The notes beneath the pieces are model-generated. The model was given only the letters and a program-made list of their open reading frames with translations, was not told the origin of the DNA and ran no database searches. A program made the translations under genes and the position numbers. From Actinomycetes bacterium (GTDB lineage: Bacteria; Actinomycetota; Acidimicrobiia; Acidimicrobiales; RAAP-2), in contig JAJYXE010000010.1 in assembly GCA_021791145.1 (NCBI GenBank), forward strand, positions 1 through 24,883: a DNA stretch of 24,883 bases, in the 5' to 3' direction. This document shows, piece by piece, positions 1-9,172 of the stretch. How positions within the stretch are numbered: the first letter of the stretch is position 1; the number at the start of each line of letters is the position of its first letter.

Positions 1-1187
1 TGCTCGCGATGAGCGGTCGGGCGGTCGAGGCCGCAGGGGACGTCCAGACGCTGCTCTTGGACAAGACCGGGACGATCACCCTCGGGAACCGGATGGCGGA
101 GGCCTTCTATCCGGTGGGCGGCCACGACGAGCAGGAGGTCGCGGATGCTGCACAGCTGGCGTCGCTCGCGGACGAGACGCCCGAGGGCCGCTCGATCGTC
201 GTCCTCGCCAAGGAGCGGTTCGGCATCCGCGAGCGGGAGCTGAGCGGCCCCCGCGAGCTGGTGCCGTTCTCTGCGACCACGCGCATGTCAGGGATCGACG
301 TCGACGGTCGCCGGATCCGCAAGGGCGCGGCAGAAGCGGTGCGCCGGTGGGTCGTCGAGCAGGGCGGAACGGTGCCCGAGCGGCTCGACGAGATCGTCGA
401 GTCGATCTCCCGGCAGGGCGCGACGCCGCTCGTGGTCGCCGACGGTCCCGACGTGCTCGGCGTGATCGAGCTGAAGGACGTGGTGAAAGAGGGCATCCGG
501 GAGCGCTTCGCCGAGATGCGCGCGGCGGGCATCAGGACGGTCATGATCACCGGGGACAACCCGCTCACCGCGGCGGCGATCGCCCAGGAGGCAGGTGTCG
601 ACGACTTCCTCGCCGAGGCGACGCCAGAGACCAAGCTCGAGCTCATCAAGGCGGAGCAGGAGGGAGGAAGGCTGGTCGCGATGACCGGAGACGGCACGAA
701 CGACGCGCCGGCCCTGGCCCAGGCCGACGTCGGGGTGGCGATGAACACGGGGACGACCGCCGCGAAGGAGGCCGGCAACATGGTCGACTTGGACTCGAAC
801 CCGACGAAGCTCATCACAATCGTCGAGATCGGCAAGCAGCTGCTCATCACCCGCGGCTCGCTCACGACCTTTTCGATCGCCAACGACGTGGCGAAGTACT
901 TCGCCATCATCCCCGCGCTGTTCGTCGCGACGTACCCCCAGCTCGCCGACCTGAACATCATGAGGTTGCACAGCCCGCAGTCCGCGGTGCTCGCCGCGGT
1001 CATCTTCAACGCGCTGGTGATCGTCGCGCTGATCCCCCTGGCACTGCGCGGCGTGAAGTGGCGGCCGAGCAACGCCGCGGCGATCCTGCGGCGCAACGTC
1101 TGGATCTACGGCGTGGGAGGCATCATCGTGCCGTTCGTCGGCATCAAGGTGATCGACCTCTTCCTCACCGCCGTCCACTGGTACTGA
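1..1187 (+). CDS. kdpB: Potassium-transporting P-type ATPase subunit B, 3' part (cut by window edge)
   Basis: Catalytic subunit of the KdpFABC high-affinity K+ pump, which hydrolyses ATP in the inner membrane. The reading frame is open from the first base, so the N-terminal transmembrane and actuator part lies outside the window. Visible parts are the phosphorylation motif DKTGT (Asp codon at 60-62), the nucleotide-binding domain, the hinge motif [17 protein letters not shown] around 680-730, and three C-terminal hydrophobic segments ending at FLTAVHWY. The in-frame ATG at 9 is internal, because the family signature [12 protein letters not shown] runs through it. The match to E. coli KdpB is close along the whole visible length, as recalled from memory. 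kdpC follows after a short gap, as in other kdpFABC operons. TGA at 1185-1187. Confidence 0.97.
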   Translation, partial: LAMSGRAVEAAGDVQTLLLDKTGTITLGNRMAEAFYPVGGHDEQEVADAAQLASLADETPEGRSIVVLAKERFGIRERELSGPRELVPFSATTRMSGIDVDGRRIRKGAAEAVRRWVVEQGGTVPERLDEIVESISRQGATPLVVADGPDVLGVIELKDVVKEGIRERFAEMRAAGIRTVMITGDNPLTAAAIAQEAGVDDFLAEATPETKLELIKAEQEGGRLVAMTGDGTNDAPALAQADVGVAMNTGTTAAKEAGNMVDLDSNPTKLITIVEIGKQLLITRGSLTTFSIANDVAKYFAIIPALFVATYPQLADLNIMRLHSPQSAVLAAVIFNALVIVALIPLALRGVKWRPSNAAAILRRNVWIYGVGGIIVPFVGIKVIDLFLTAVHWY

Positions 1188-1200
1188 GAGGATTTGCGCC

Positions 1201-1271
1201 GTGAGCAGGCCATTGCGAGCAGGCCAGCATCAGCAGACCATCGTGAGCAGGGCATCGTGAGCAGGGCATTG
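1201..1271 (+). repeat. Degenerate tandem repeat between kdpB and kdpC
   Basis: Five imperfect units of about 12-15 bases with the core GTGAGCAGGGCAT. The last two units (1243-1256 and 1257-1271) agree over their first 13 bases, and the earlier ones are decayed. The likely GTG start of kdpC is the first codon of the last unit. Confidence 0.75.
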
Positions 1272-1844
1272 TTGCACCTCCGGCGCGCCGTGAGCGCGAT
1301 CGTCGTCTTCACGGCGGTCTTCGGCTTCGCCTACGTGCTGGTGGGGACCGGCGTCGCGCAACTCTTCTTCCGCCACCAGGCCGACGGCTCGCTCACGAAG
1401 AACGGCTCGACGCTGATCGGCCAGAACTGGAATGGCTACTCCACCACGAAGATCCTCGACCCGCAGTGGTTCCACGGGCGCCCCGATGCGGACGACCCGC
1501 TCGTCGCGACAGGAAGGCGGGGCGAATCGGGCGCCACCAACCTGGGCCCGCGATCGGAGGCGCTGGTGAAGGAGGTGCACGCGCTCGTGGTCGCGTGGCA
1601 CGCGGTGGGTGTCGACCCGACGACGGACCTCGTGACGACGTCGGGGAGCGGCCTCACACCTGATATCACCCCGGCGGACGCGATCGCGCAGATCCCAATG
1701 GTGGCGAAGGCGACGGGAGTCTCTGCGTCGCGGCTGCGCAGGCTCATCCGCCAGGAGACCCACGGCGCCCAGCTCGGGTTCCTCGGTTCGCCGTACATCG
1801 TGGTCCTTCGGCTGAACGAGGCGCTCGCGCACCTGCGGCGCTGA
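1257..1844 (+). CDS. kdpC: Potassium-transporting ATPase subunit C
   Basis: Small single-pass membrane subunit of KdpFABC that assists ATP binding by KdpB. The protein has an N-terminal hydrophobic segment (AIVVFTAVFGFAYVLVGTG), then the family motifs GSTLIGQNW, WFHGRPD, ATNLGP, VTTSGSGLTPDITPADA and a GFLGSP.IVVLRLN C-terminus. I start it at GTG 1257, giving 195 residues, close to the usual length of about 190. A TTG at 1194 would add 21 residues made only of repeat-derived sequence. The start is uncertain because the repeat places an AGCAGGG-like ribosome-site sequence before several GTG codons. The gene is in an operon with kdpB and faces kdpE convergently, with 48 bases between them. Confidence 0.93.
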   Translation: MSRALLHLRRAVSAIVVFTAVFGFAYVLVGTGVAQLFFRHQADGSLTKNGSTLIGQNWNGYSTTKILDPQWFHGRPDADDPLVATGRRGESGATNLGPRSEALVKEVHALVVAWHAVGVDPTTDLVTTSGSGLTPDITPADAIAQIPMVAKATGVSASRLRRLIRQETHGAQLGFLGSPYIVVLRLNEALAHLRR

Positions 1845-1872
1845 GCGTCGCAGGCCGCGCCGATCACCTGGC

Positions 1873-1892
1873 GAGCTGCCGACCGGCAGTGC

Positions 1893-1894
<2 letters not shown>
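1873..1894. terminator. Possible hairpin terminator between kdpC and kdpE
   Basis: GAGCTGCC, a 4-base loop GACC, then GGCA, a GT bulge and GCTC can fold into an 8-bp stem. It lies between two converging genes and touches the stop codon of kdpE. There is no T-run, so a terminator role is a guess from position. Confidence 0.3.
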
Positions 1895-2570
<676 letters not shown>

Positions 2571-2573
2571 CCC

Positions 2574-4064
2574 TCACCCCTCTGCCGGGACATCGGCCGC
2601 AGGGAGCGTGACGACGAAGCGGGCGCCACCTCCAGGGGCGTCCTCGACGCGCACGGTCTGCCCGTGCGCGTCGACGAAGGCCTTCGCGATCGCGAGCCCG
2701 AGCCCCGCGCGGCCCTGCGCGCCGGGCCGGCTGAACATGGTGAAGACGCGCTCGCGCTCGGAGGGCGGTACGCCCGGACCCTGGTCGCTCACCGACAGCG
2801 CGACGACGCCGCCACCGGCCTCGGCCGAGACGCGGACCTGGCTGCCGTCGGGTGAGTGGCGGGCCGCGTTGTCGAGCAGGTTGGCGAGCACCTGCTCCAT
2901 GAGCACCACGTCCACGTCGACCGGGGGGAGGTCGTCGGGCAGGTCGAGGCACACCTGTGTGGGCGCGACCGCGCTCGCGCGCACGCCTCCCTCCACGACG
3001 TCGGAGACCGGGGTGATCGCCCGGCGCAGCTCGAGGGTGCCCGACTGGATCCGCGTCATGTCGAGCAGGTTCGCGACGAGCCGGTCGAGCGCGTCGGAGC
3101 GCTCCTCGATCAGCGCGAGCAGCTCCTCTCGGTCGCGCTCGGTCAACGTGCCCTGGCCGTCTGCCCGGCGCAACGCGCTGACCGCGGTCTTCACGGAGGC
3201 GAGCGGGGTCCGCAGGTCGTGGGAGACCGCCCCCATGAGCGCAGCGCGCAGCGCGTCGACCTGCTCGAGCAGCTCGGTCCGCATCGCCTGCTCTCGAAGC
3301 TGGCTCGCCTCCAGGGCGAGCGCGGCTTGGTTCGCGTAGGTCCGCGCCAGCTCCAGCTCGCGGCGCCCGAGAGCTGTCCCTGTCAACCCGACCAGACCGA
3401 CCGGGCGCCCGTGAGCGACGAGCGCGATCCACACGGCGCCGTCGGCCTGCTTGCTCGGGTGGTCCGAGGCCGTGTGGGGCCGCAGGCGCTCGGCCCGCCC
3501 AGCAGCAGGCGCGAGCGCCGTGACGTCGCCGGCGGGCGGGCGTCCGGCGGTCGCGGCGACCGTCAGACGGCGGTCGTCCTCTGGGTCGGGGACGAGCACG
3601 GCCACCCAGCGCGCGCCGAACGACTGGTGCAGCGAGCCGGCGATCACGCCGAGCACGCCAGTCACCGGCTGGTCTTCGATGAGGAGGTCGGAGAGCTCGT
3701 AGAGCCGGCGAGCCGCGTCCGCGTCCCGCCGCGCGTCGAGCCGCGCGCGCTGGAGGAAGGCGACCACCCTCGCCACGATGAGCACGACGACCGCGTAGAC
3801 CGCGAGCGCGGCCCAGTTCTGGGCGGCCCCCACCGTCAAGGTGCCGTAGGGGGGGAGGAAGAGGGCGTCGTAGGCGACGAAGCCGGCGGCCATGGCGAGG
3901 ACGCCGCTCGCCAGGCCCCCCACCGCGACCCCTGCGACGACCGGGACCACGAGCACCAGGGCCGGGGTCGCGAGCGAGAGATGCGCCCGGACCGGGAGCA
4001 TCGCGCCGCAAAGGACGCCGATCCCGGCGAACGCCAGGAGCGCGCCGAGCATCCACCGCTTCAC
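2574..4064 (-). CDS. kdpD: KdpD-type sensor histidine kinase lacking the N-terminal KdpD domain
   Basis: Membrane histidine kinase of about 496 residues equivalent to the C-terminal half of KdpD. It starts with four hydrophobic segments (roughly residues 5-105, DUF4118-like), then a GAF-like region (about 120-253), a HisKA domain with phospho-acceptor His282 in AVSHDLRTPLASVK, and a HATPase domain with N box (LLDNAARHSPDG near 397), G1 DQGPGV and G2 GLGLAIAK. It phosphorylates KdpE, encoded 3 bases downstream. I start it at GTG 4062-4064, just before the first membrane segment; ATG 4052 is possible. The frame stays open further upstream, but that sequence is not KdpD-like. The usual N-terminal Walker A and stress domains are missing; they are encoded on the opposite strand from about 4228. 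Confidence 0.9.
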   Translation of the reverse strand: MKRWMLGALLAFAGIGVLCGAMLPVRAHLSLATPALVLVVPVVAGVAVGGLASGVLAMAAGFVAYDALFLPPYGTLTVGAAQNWAALAVYAVVVLIVARVVAFLQRARLDARRDADAARRLYELSDLLIEDQPVTGVLGVIAGSLHQSFGARWVAVLVPDPEDDRRLTVAATAGRPPAGDVTALAPAAGRAERLRPHTASDHPSKQADGAVWIALVAHGRPVGLVGLTGTALGRRELELARTYANQAALALEASQLREQAMRTELLEQVDALRAALMGAVSHDLRTPLASVKTAVSALRRADGQGTLTERDREELLALIEERSDALDRLVANLLDMTRIQSGTLELRRAITPVSDVVEGGVRASAVAPTQVCLDLPDDLPPVDVDVVLMEQVLANLLDNAARHSPDGSQVRVSAEAGGGVVALSVSDQGPGVPPSERERVFTMFSRPGAQGRAGLGLAIAKAFVDAHGQTVRVEDAPGGGARFVVTLPAADVPAEG

Positions 4065-4105
4065 CGCGCCGAACGACCTCTCTTCCGCGAGAGCTTTCGC
4101 AGGGA

Positions 4106-4111
4106 AGTGTA
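4106..4111 (-). promoter_or_regulatory. Possible -10 box for the kdpDE transcript
   Basis: TACACT on the minus strand lies 41 bases upstream of the GTG at 4064. It would give a leader of about 35 bases that contains a GAGAGG ribosome-site-like sequence. I see no convincing -35 box. Proposed from sequence alone. Confidence 0.3.
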
Positions 4112-4227
4112 GGAGCGACGCGCGCCGCGACGGATGCGCGCGCCGGTCCTTCGGTGTGTGTGGCGCAAGGTCGCGAGGTGGGTGCTGCACCGTGGTGCCT
4201 GCATTGGACGTCCGCCATGATGGAGGC

Positions 4228-5430
4228 GTGCAGGAACCCGCCGTGGTCGACGAAGAGGCGGCGCAGGCGGTTCGACCCGCCGGGCGGTTCCGCATCTACC
4301 TCGGTGCCGCCGCCGGGGTCGGCAAGACGGTGGCCATGCTCGACGAGGGGTGGCGCCGTCACGAACGCGGCGCGGACGTCGTGATCGGCTTCGTCGAGAC
4401 CCACGGCAGACCGAGGACCGCCGAGAAGATCCGCGACCTCGAGGTCGTCCCGCGCAAGGCGGTCCAGTACCGCGGGGCGACCTTCTACGAGATGGATCTC
4501 GACGCGGTCCTGCGGCGACGTCCGGAGGTCGCGCTCGTCGACGAGCTCGCCCACACGAACGTGCCCGGCTCCGGTCCGCACGCGAAGCGCTGGGAGGACG
4601 TCCTCGATCTCCTGGACGCGGGGATCGCGGTGATCAGCACCGTCAACATCCAGCACCTGGAGAGCCTCGCGGACGCGGTGGAGATGATCACCGGCGTGCG
4701 GATCCGAGAGCGGGTGCCCGACTGGGTCGTGCGACGCGCGGACCAGCTGGAGCTCATCGACTCGTCCGCGGACCAGCTCCGCCGCCGGATGCTCCACGGG
4801 AACATCTACCCCCCGGACCAGGTGCCTGCCGCGCTCAACGGCTTCTTCCGGACCGAGAACCTGGTCGCGCTGCGCGAGCTCGCGCTGCGCTTCGTGGCGG
4901 ACGAGACCGAAGAAGAGCTGCTCCGGTTCCTCGAGAGCCACCGTCCCGAAGGGGTGTGGGACACGGCCGAGCGGATCCTCGTGGCGGTGACGAGCGCGCC
5001 GGGGAGCGACGCGGTGGTACGGCGCGCGGCGCGGATGGCGCAGCGGACGAAAGGCGAACTGGTCGTCCTCCACGTGAGGGACCCCGAGCACGAAGGCGAA
5101 GCAGAAAAGAGGGCGCTCGCCGCCCTCCAGGAGCTCGCGGCCGGTGTAGGCGCCAGATGGCTCGAGGTCGACGGGGACGATCCTGCGGACGCGATGGTGA
5201 AGGTCGCCGCGGACAACCAGGTCACCCAGATCGTCGTGGGCGCGACCCGGCGGAGCCGATGGGACGAGCTTACGCGTGGCTCGGTCGTCCGCAAGGTGCT
5301 GCGCGCCGCGGCAGAACGCGGGATCGACGTGCACGTGATCGCGCGCCGCCGGACGCGCCCACCGGCGACGGACGACGGCTGGGCCGTCGGCGCAGGAGAG
5401 GGAGCAGGAGAGGCAGAGGAGCGCCCCTGA
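4228..5430 (+). CDS. Stand-alone KdpD N-terminal sensor protein (KdpD domain plus universal stress domain)
   Basis: About 400 residues matching only the N-terminal half of KdpD. Walker A is GAAAGVGKT at residues 26-34, followed by the KdpD motifs VETHGR, VDELAHTNVPGS (104-115), STVNIQHLESL and GNIYPPDQVPAALNGFF. A universal-stress-protein fold follows (about 246-372: RILVAVTSAPGSDAVVRRAARMA and VVGATRRSRWDELTRGS). There is no membrane segment and no kinase domain, so it should be cytoplasmic. It is divergent from the histidine kinase gene with about 163 bases between them, and presumably acts in trans as the ATP/turgor/K+ sensing module (inference). GTG 4228 follows a CATGAT hexamer by 6 bases; GTG 4243 with AGGA 7 bases upstream is the alternative. 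Its TGA overlaps the ATG of the next gene by one base. Confidence 0.88.
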   Translation: MQEPAVVDEEAAQAVRPAGRFRIYLGAAAGVGKTVAMLDEGWRRHERGADVVIGFVETHGRPRTAEKIRDLEVVPRKAVQYRGATFYEMDLDAVLRRRPEVALVDELAHTNVPGSGPHAKRWEDVLDLLDAGIAVISTVNIQHLESLADAVEMITGVRIRERVPDWVVRRADQLELIDSSADQLRRRMLHGNIYPPDQVPAALNGFFRTENLVALRELALRFVADETEEELLRFLESHRPEGVWDTAERILVAVTSAPGSDAVVRRAARMAQRTKGELVVLHVRDPEHEGEAEKRALAALQELAAGVGARWLEVDGDDPADAMVKVAADNQVTQIVVGATRRSRWDELTRGSVVRKVLRAAAERGIDVHVIARRRTRPPATDDGWAVGAGEGAGEAEERP

Positions 5431-6713
5431 TGACGCCGGACTCAAGGCAACCCGCGCGGACCCAGTTCCCGACCCCACCTTGTGCGGACGTCGATATCGC
5501 AGAAGGGGTCGCGCAACGGGACGCAGAAGGGATGGTCGACCGGCTCGTCGACGAGCTCCTCGCCACGTACCCGCCGGCCTCCACGGCTCCCGAGGCGTTC
5601 CTCGGCGCGCAGTTCGACCGGGGGCTCGCATGGGTGCACTACCCGAGAGGCCAGGGTGGCCTGGGGCTGCCTGCCCCGCTCCACCAGCGGGTGGTCGCTC
5701 GGCTGTGCGAGGCCGGTGCGCCGTCTGCGTCATTGCGCAACCTCATCGGGCACGGCATGGTCGCACCGGCGCTCCTGGTGCACGGCACGAGGCTGCAGCA
5801 GGAGCGGTACCTGCGGCCGCTCTTCACGGGTGAAGAGATCTGGTGCCAGCTGTTCAGCGAGCCGGGCGCGGGCTCGGACCTGGCAAGCCTCGCCACGAGA
5901 GCCGAGCGCGTCGGCGAGGAGTGGGTGCTGAACGGGCAGAAGGTCTGGACCACGGCCGCGCATCTGGCCAGCTTCGGCATGCTGCTCGCTCGCACGGACC
6001 CCGACGTGCCGAAGCACGCGGGGATCACCTGCTTCCTGGTGGACATGCACGCGCCCGGAGTCGAAGTCCGACCGCTCTACCAGATCACCGGAGAGGCCGA
6101 GTTCAACGAGGTGTTCTTCAGCGACGTCCGCGTGCCCGACGGCGCACGGCTGGGCGGCGTGGGGGATGGGTGGCACGTCGCGATCACCACGCTCATGCAC
6201 GAGCGGGTGGCCATCGGAGGCGGCGTGGCCGAGCGAGGCAGCGGGCTCATCGCCGAGGCTGTCCGCCTGTGGCGCGCCCGCTGGGCGGAGGATCGCTCGC
6301 CGCACGCGCTCGTGCTACGCGACCGGCTCGTGCAGCGATGGGTGGCCCACGAGGTCGCCCGGCTCACGAACCTGCGCGCGTTGGACCATCGCCGCATCGG
6401 GACGCCCGGCCCCGAGGGATCGATCGCGAAGCTCGTGTACGCCGAAGACGCCAAGCGCACCATGGAGCTGTGCGTCGACCTGTTGGGCGCCGACGGGATG
6501 CTCTATGTCTCCGACTATCCGCGCGTGCGGCCCTCGGAGCTCGCGTTCGGTGCATCGGACCCGAGGAGGCTGTTCCTCAGGACGCGGGCGAGCTCCATCG
6601 AGGGGGGCACGTCGGAGGTCATGCGCAACATCCTCGGCGAGCGGGTGCTGGGTCTCCCGGGCGAGCCGAGGACCGACCGCGAGCCGCCGTGGAGGGACGT
6701 GGCGCGCAGCTGA
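5430..6713 (+). CDS. Acyl-CoA dehydrogenase family protein
   Basis: Flavoprotein of 427 residues that should oxidise an acyl-CoA to its 2,3-enoyl form. The N-terminal helical domain includes GGLGLPAPLHQ. The FAD/substrate motif is CQLFSEPGAGSDLASL (near residue 150), followed by NGQKVWTT. The C-terminal segment has SSIEGGTSEVMRNILGERVLGLP; Glu391 sits where the catalytic base of the family is found. Length and motif order are normal. The ATG is embedded in TGATG with the stop of the KdpD N-terminal gene, and a GAGGAG ribosome-site sequence lies about 10 bases upstream, so the two should be translationally coupled. The substrate cannot be read from sequence. It ends 14 bases from the convergent nadC. 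Confidence 0.93.
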   Translation: MTPDSRQPARTQFPTPPCADVDIAEGVAQRDAEGMVDRLVDELLATYPPASTAPEAFLGAQFDRGLAWVHYPRGQGGLGLPAPLHQRVVARLCEAGAPSASLRNLIGHGMVAPALLVHGTRLQQERYLRPLFTGEEIWCQLFSEPGAGSDLASLATRAERVGEEWVLNGQKVWTTAAHLASFGMLLARTDPDVPKHAGITCFLVDMHAPGVEVRPLYQITGEAEFNEVFFSDVRVPDGARLGGVGDGWHVAITTLMHERVAIGGGVAERGSGLIAEAVRLWRARWAEDRSPHALVLRDRLVQRWVAHEVARLTNLRALDHRRIGTPGPEGSIAKLVYAEDAKRTMELCVDLLGADGMLYVSDYPRVRPSELAFGASDPRRLFLRTRASSIEGGTSEVMRNILGERVLGLPGEPRTDREPPWRDVARS

Positions 6714-6727
6714 GCAGGTCGCCCGGC

Positions 6728-7603
6728 TCACCGAGGGGAGAGGTCCAGCCCGAAGTCGAGCGCGGGCGCCGAATGCGTCAGCGCGCCGAACGAGAGCACG
6801 TCGGCGCCGGCCGCGGCGAACGCCGGCGCGGTCTGCTCGCTGAGGCCTCCCGAGACCTCGACGACCACCCGGTGGTCCGCGGCCCGCAGGGCAAGGACGG
6901 TGTCGGCGACCTCATCAGGCGTCATGTTGTCGAGGAGCACGACGTGGGCACCGGCGGAGGCCGCCTCGATCGCCTGGGCGCGACGGTCGCACTCCACCTC
7001 GATCATCCGCAGCGGGAACTGCTCGCGGGCGCGCGCGACCGCGACGGCGATGGAAACGCCCCCGAGGTGGTTGTCCTTGACGAGGATGCCGTCGGACAGG
7101 GAGCCCCGGTGGTTCCGGCCGCCCCCAGCGCGCACGGCGGCCTTCTGGAGCGCGCGCAGCCCGGGGAGGGTCTTGCGCGTGTCCACCACCTGCGTGGCCG
7201 GGTTGGCGGTCGCGACGGCCTCGACGACTCGACGGGTTGCCGTCGCCACCCCGGAGAGGTGGCAGAGGAAGTTGAGCGCGGTCCGCTCCGCGGCGAGGAT
7301 CGACCGCAGCCTCCCTCGCACCTCGGCGACGATCGTGCCCGGGGCGACGTCGGCGCCGTCGGGAAGGCGCCAGTCGACCTCGACGACCGGGTCGACCTGG
7401 CGGAAGGACTCGAGCGCGCAGAGGCGTCCGGCCAGGACCCCGGCCTGGCGGGCGACGACCGCCGTCTCGGCCGTGCGCGACGCGTCGACGAGGAACGACG
7501 TGAGGTCGCCGAGTGGCAGCAAGTCCTCCGCGAGCGCAGCAGAGACGGCCTGGCGCACCGCGAGGAGCGGGGGCTCGACCGAGGAGACCGAGGAGGAAGT
7601 CAC
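6728..7603 (-). CDS. nadC: Nicotinate-nucleotide diphosphorylase (quinolinate phosphoribosyltransferase)
   Basis: Converts quinolinate and PRPP to nicotinate mononucleotide in de novo NAD synthesis; cytoplasmic. The 291-residue protein carries the family motifs AERTALNFLCHLSGVAT, VVDTRKTLPGLR, KAAVRAGGGRNHRGSLSDGILVKDNHL (substrate-binding Arg, His and Lys residues), MIEVEC, LLDNMTP, VVVEVSGG and a DVLSFGALTHSAPALDFGLDL end. I choose GTG 7601-7603, with GAGGA about 10 bases upstream and a 13-base gap to the preceding stop. A TTG at 7633 would overlap the M20 peptidase gene. It is the last gene of the minus-strand run. nadA and nadB are not next to it here. Confidence 0.96.
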   Translation of the reverse strand: MTSSSVSSVEPPLLAVRQAVSAALAEDLLPLGDLTSFLVDASRTAETAVVARQAGVLAGRLCALESFRQVDPVVEVDWRLPDGADVAPGTIVAEVRGRLRSILAAERTALNFLCHLSGVATATRRVVEAVATANPATQVVDTRKTLPGLRALQKAAVRAGGGRNHRGSLSDGILVKDNHLGGVSIAVAVARAREQFPLRMIEVECDRRAQAIEAASAGAHVVLLDNMTPDEVADTVLALRAADHRVVVEVSGGLSEQTAPAFAAAGADVLSFGALTHSAPALDFGLDLSPR

Positions 7604-7616
7604 GGGCGAAGGGTCC

Positions 7617-9092
7617 TCAGGATCCGGCGCCAAGCGCCGCGCCCGCCGCCTCGATCAGCCGGGCCGCCGCGACCGTGACGGCCTCGGCCATCGGGAGGTG
7701 CAGGAACTCGTTGGGCCCGTGCGCGTTGCTCCCGGGGCCGAGCACCCCGGTCGCGACCAGCGGCACTCCGGGGAAGCGCTCGCCCAGCATGGCCAGGAAC
7801 GGGATCGTCCCACCCTCCCCGAAGGAGCCGGGCGGCGCGCCGAAGACCTCCTCGGAGGCGCGGGTGAAGGCCTCGGCGACCCAGGGGGCGAGCGGCGGCG
7901 CCACCCAGCCCGGCGCCGGGGTCTCGAGGTGCACGCGGACCGCCGCCCCCGAGGGAGGGTCGGCGAGGAGCGCGGCGGCGACGGCTTCGGCGGCCTGCGC
8001 CGCGTTCACGCTGGGCGGGAGGCGTATCGAGATCTTCGCGGTGGTGAAGGGGCGCAGGACGTTGCCGCCGTCGCGCACGGCGGGGATGCCGTCCATGCCC
8101 GTGATGGCCATCGCCGGGGCCCAGGCGCGCCTGAGGAGCCGCTCCTGGTCCGACGCTCCGTCGAGCACGAGACCCGGGACGACCGGGAAGACCTCGGTGG
8201 CGTCCCACACCGGCGCCGCCTTCGAGACGGGCTCGTCGGGCACGGCGGAGGTCCCGAGCGGGCTCGGCTCGTCTGGCATGTCGGCGTGCAGCGCCGCCAG
8301 GCGGACCTCACCGGTGCGAGCGTCCTCGAGGCGGTCGAGCAGCAGGCGCAGCAGTCGGAACGATGTCGGGACGACGCCGCCCGCGCTGCCGCTGTGCACG
8401 CCCTCGGTGAGCACCTGCACGCAGACCGTCGCCAGGAGGTTGCCCCGCAACGACGAGGTGAGCCAGAGGCGGTCGTAGCCGAGGCAGCCCGAGTCGAGGC
8501 AGACCACGAGCGCCGGGTCGCCGAGCCGGGCCCCGAGGTCGTCGAGGTGCGCGGGAAGGTCCGGGCTCCCGCTCTCCTCGCTCGCCTCGACGAGCACGAC
8601 GACGCGCGGCCGGGGGACCCCGGCTTCGTCCAGCAACTCGATCGCGGTCGTCGCCGCGAACAGCGCGTAGCCGTCGTCGGCGGTGCCCCTACCGTAGAGC
8701 CGATCTCCCTCCCGCGCAGGCGCGAAGGGGCCGAGACCCTCGCGCCACTCCCCGAGGGGAGGCTGCTTGTCGAGGTGGCCGTAGACGAGGACGGTGCCGT
8801 CCCTGCCGCAGGTGCTGGGCGCGTCGAGGAGGAGGAGGGGGGTCCGTCCCGCCTTGCCGACCACCTGCGCGCTGAGCCCGTCGATCCCCCTGGTCCTGCT
8901 CCATACGGCCATCAGCGACGCCGCCTCGGCGAGGTGGCCTGCCGTCTCCCAGTGCTCGTCGAAGGCAGGAGAAAGGCACGGGATCGCCGCGTAGCTAAAG
9001 AGGGCCGGAAGGACGTCCTGCTCCCAGTGGAGGTGCGCGGCGGCACGCAGAGCGTCGCTGACGTCTGCAGGTGGGGTTCGTGTACGTGGCAC
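7617..9092 (-). CDS. M20 family metallopeptidase (dipeptidase-like)
   Basis: Zinc-dependent peptidase or deacylase of about 491 residues. Metal and catalytic motifs in order are YGHLDKQP (His106), GRGTADDGY (Asp near 139), the catalytic Glu pair in VEASEESGSP (about 172-173), CLDSGCLG (Asp200) and NAHGPNEF near the C-terminus (metal His). The dimerisation lid (about 215-395) includes EGVHSGSAGGVVP. This arrangement fits the carnosinase/DapE-type dipeptidases of M20; the exact substrate is unknown. No signal peptide is visible, so it is likely cytoplasmic. I start it at GTG 9090-9092, with TAGGG about 9-10 bases upstream. It is preceded by a perfect 9-bp hairpin and follows tldE after 80 bases. 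Confidence 0.9.
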   Translation of the reverse strand: MPRTRTPPADVSDALRAAAHLHWEQDVLPALFSYAAIPCLSPAFDEHWETAGHLAEAASLMAVWSRTRGIDGLSAQVVGKAGRTPLLLLDAPSTCGRDGTVLVYGHLDKQPPLGEWREGLGPFAPAREGDRLYGRGTADDGYALFAATTAIELLDEAGVPRPRVVVLVEASEESGSPDLPAHLDDLGARLGDPALVVCLDSGCLGYDRLWLTSSLRGNLLATVCVQVLTEGVHSGSAGGVVPTSFRLLRLLLDRLEDARTGEVRLAALHADMPDEPSPLGTSAVPDEPVSKAAPVWDATEVFPVVPGLVLDGASDQERLLRRAWAPAMAITGMDGIPAVRDGGNVLRPFTTAKISIRLPPSVNAAQAAEAVAAALLADPPSGAAVRVHLETPAPGWVAPPLAPWVAEAFTRASEEVFGAPPGSFGEGGTIPFLAMLGERFPGVPLVATGVLGPGSNAHGPNEFLHLPMAEAVTVAAARLIEAAGAALGAGS

Positions 9093-9107
9093 CGGCGACG
9101 ACCCTAC

Positions 9108-9130
9108 GCCGCGCGGCGCCCCCGCGCGGC
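9108..9130. terminator. Perfect 9-bp GC hairpin between tldE and the M20 peptidase gene
   Basis: GCCGCGCGG, five bases, then CCGCGCGGC is an exact inverted repeat. It sits just upstream of the presumed ribosome-binding site of the peptidase gene. It could end part of the tldDE transcript or modulate translation. There is no T-run. Confidence 0.4.
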
Positions 9131-9172
9131 CGGGGTTCCAGGGCAGGGGCGCCTCGATCGCGCGGAGCCGGC

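Noticed and set aside
7604..7633. TTG start for nadC
   Set aside because: It would overlap the peptidase gene and adds non-conserved residues; GTG 7603 has a better ribosome site.
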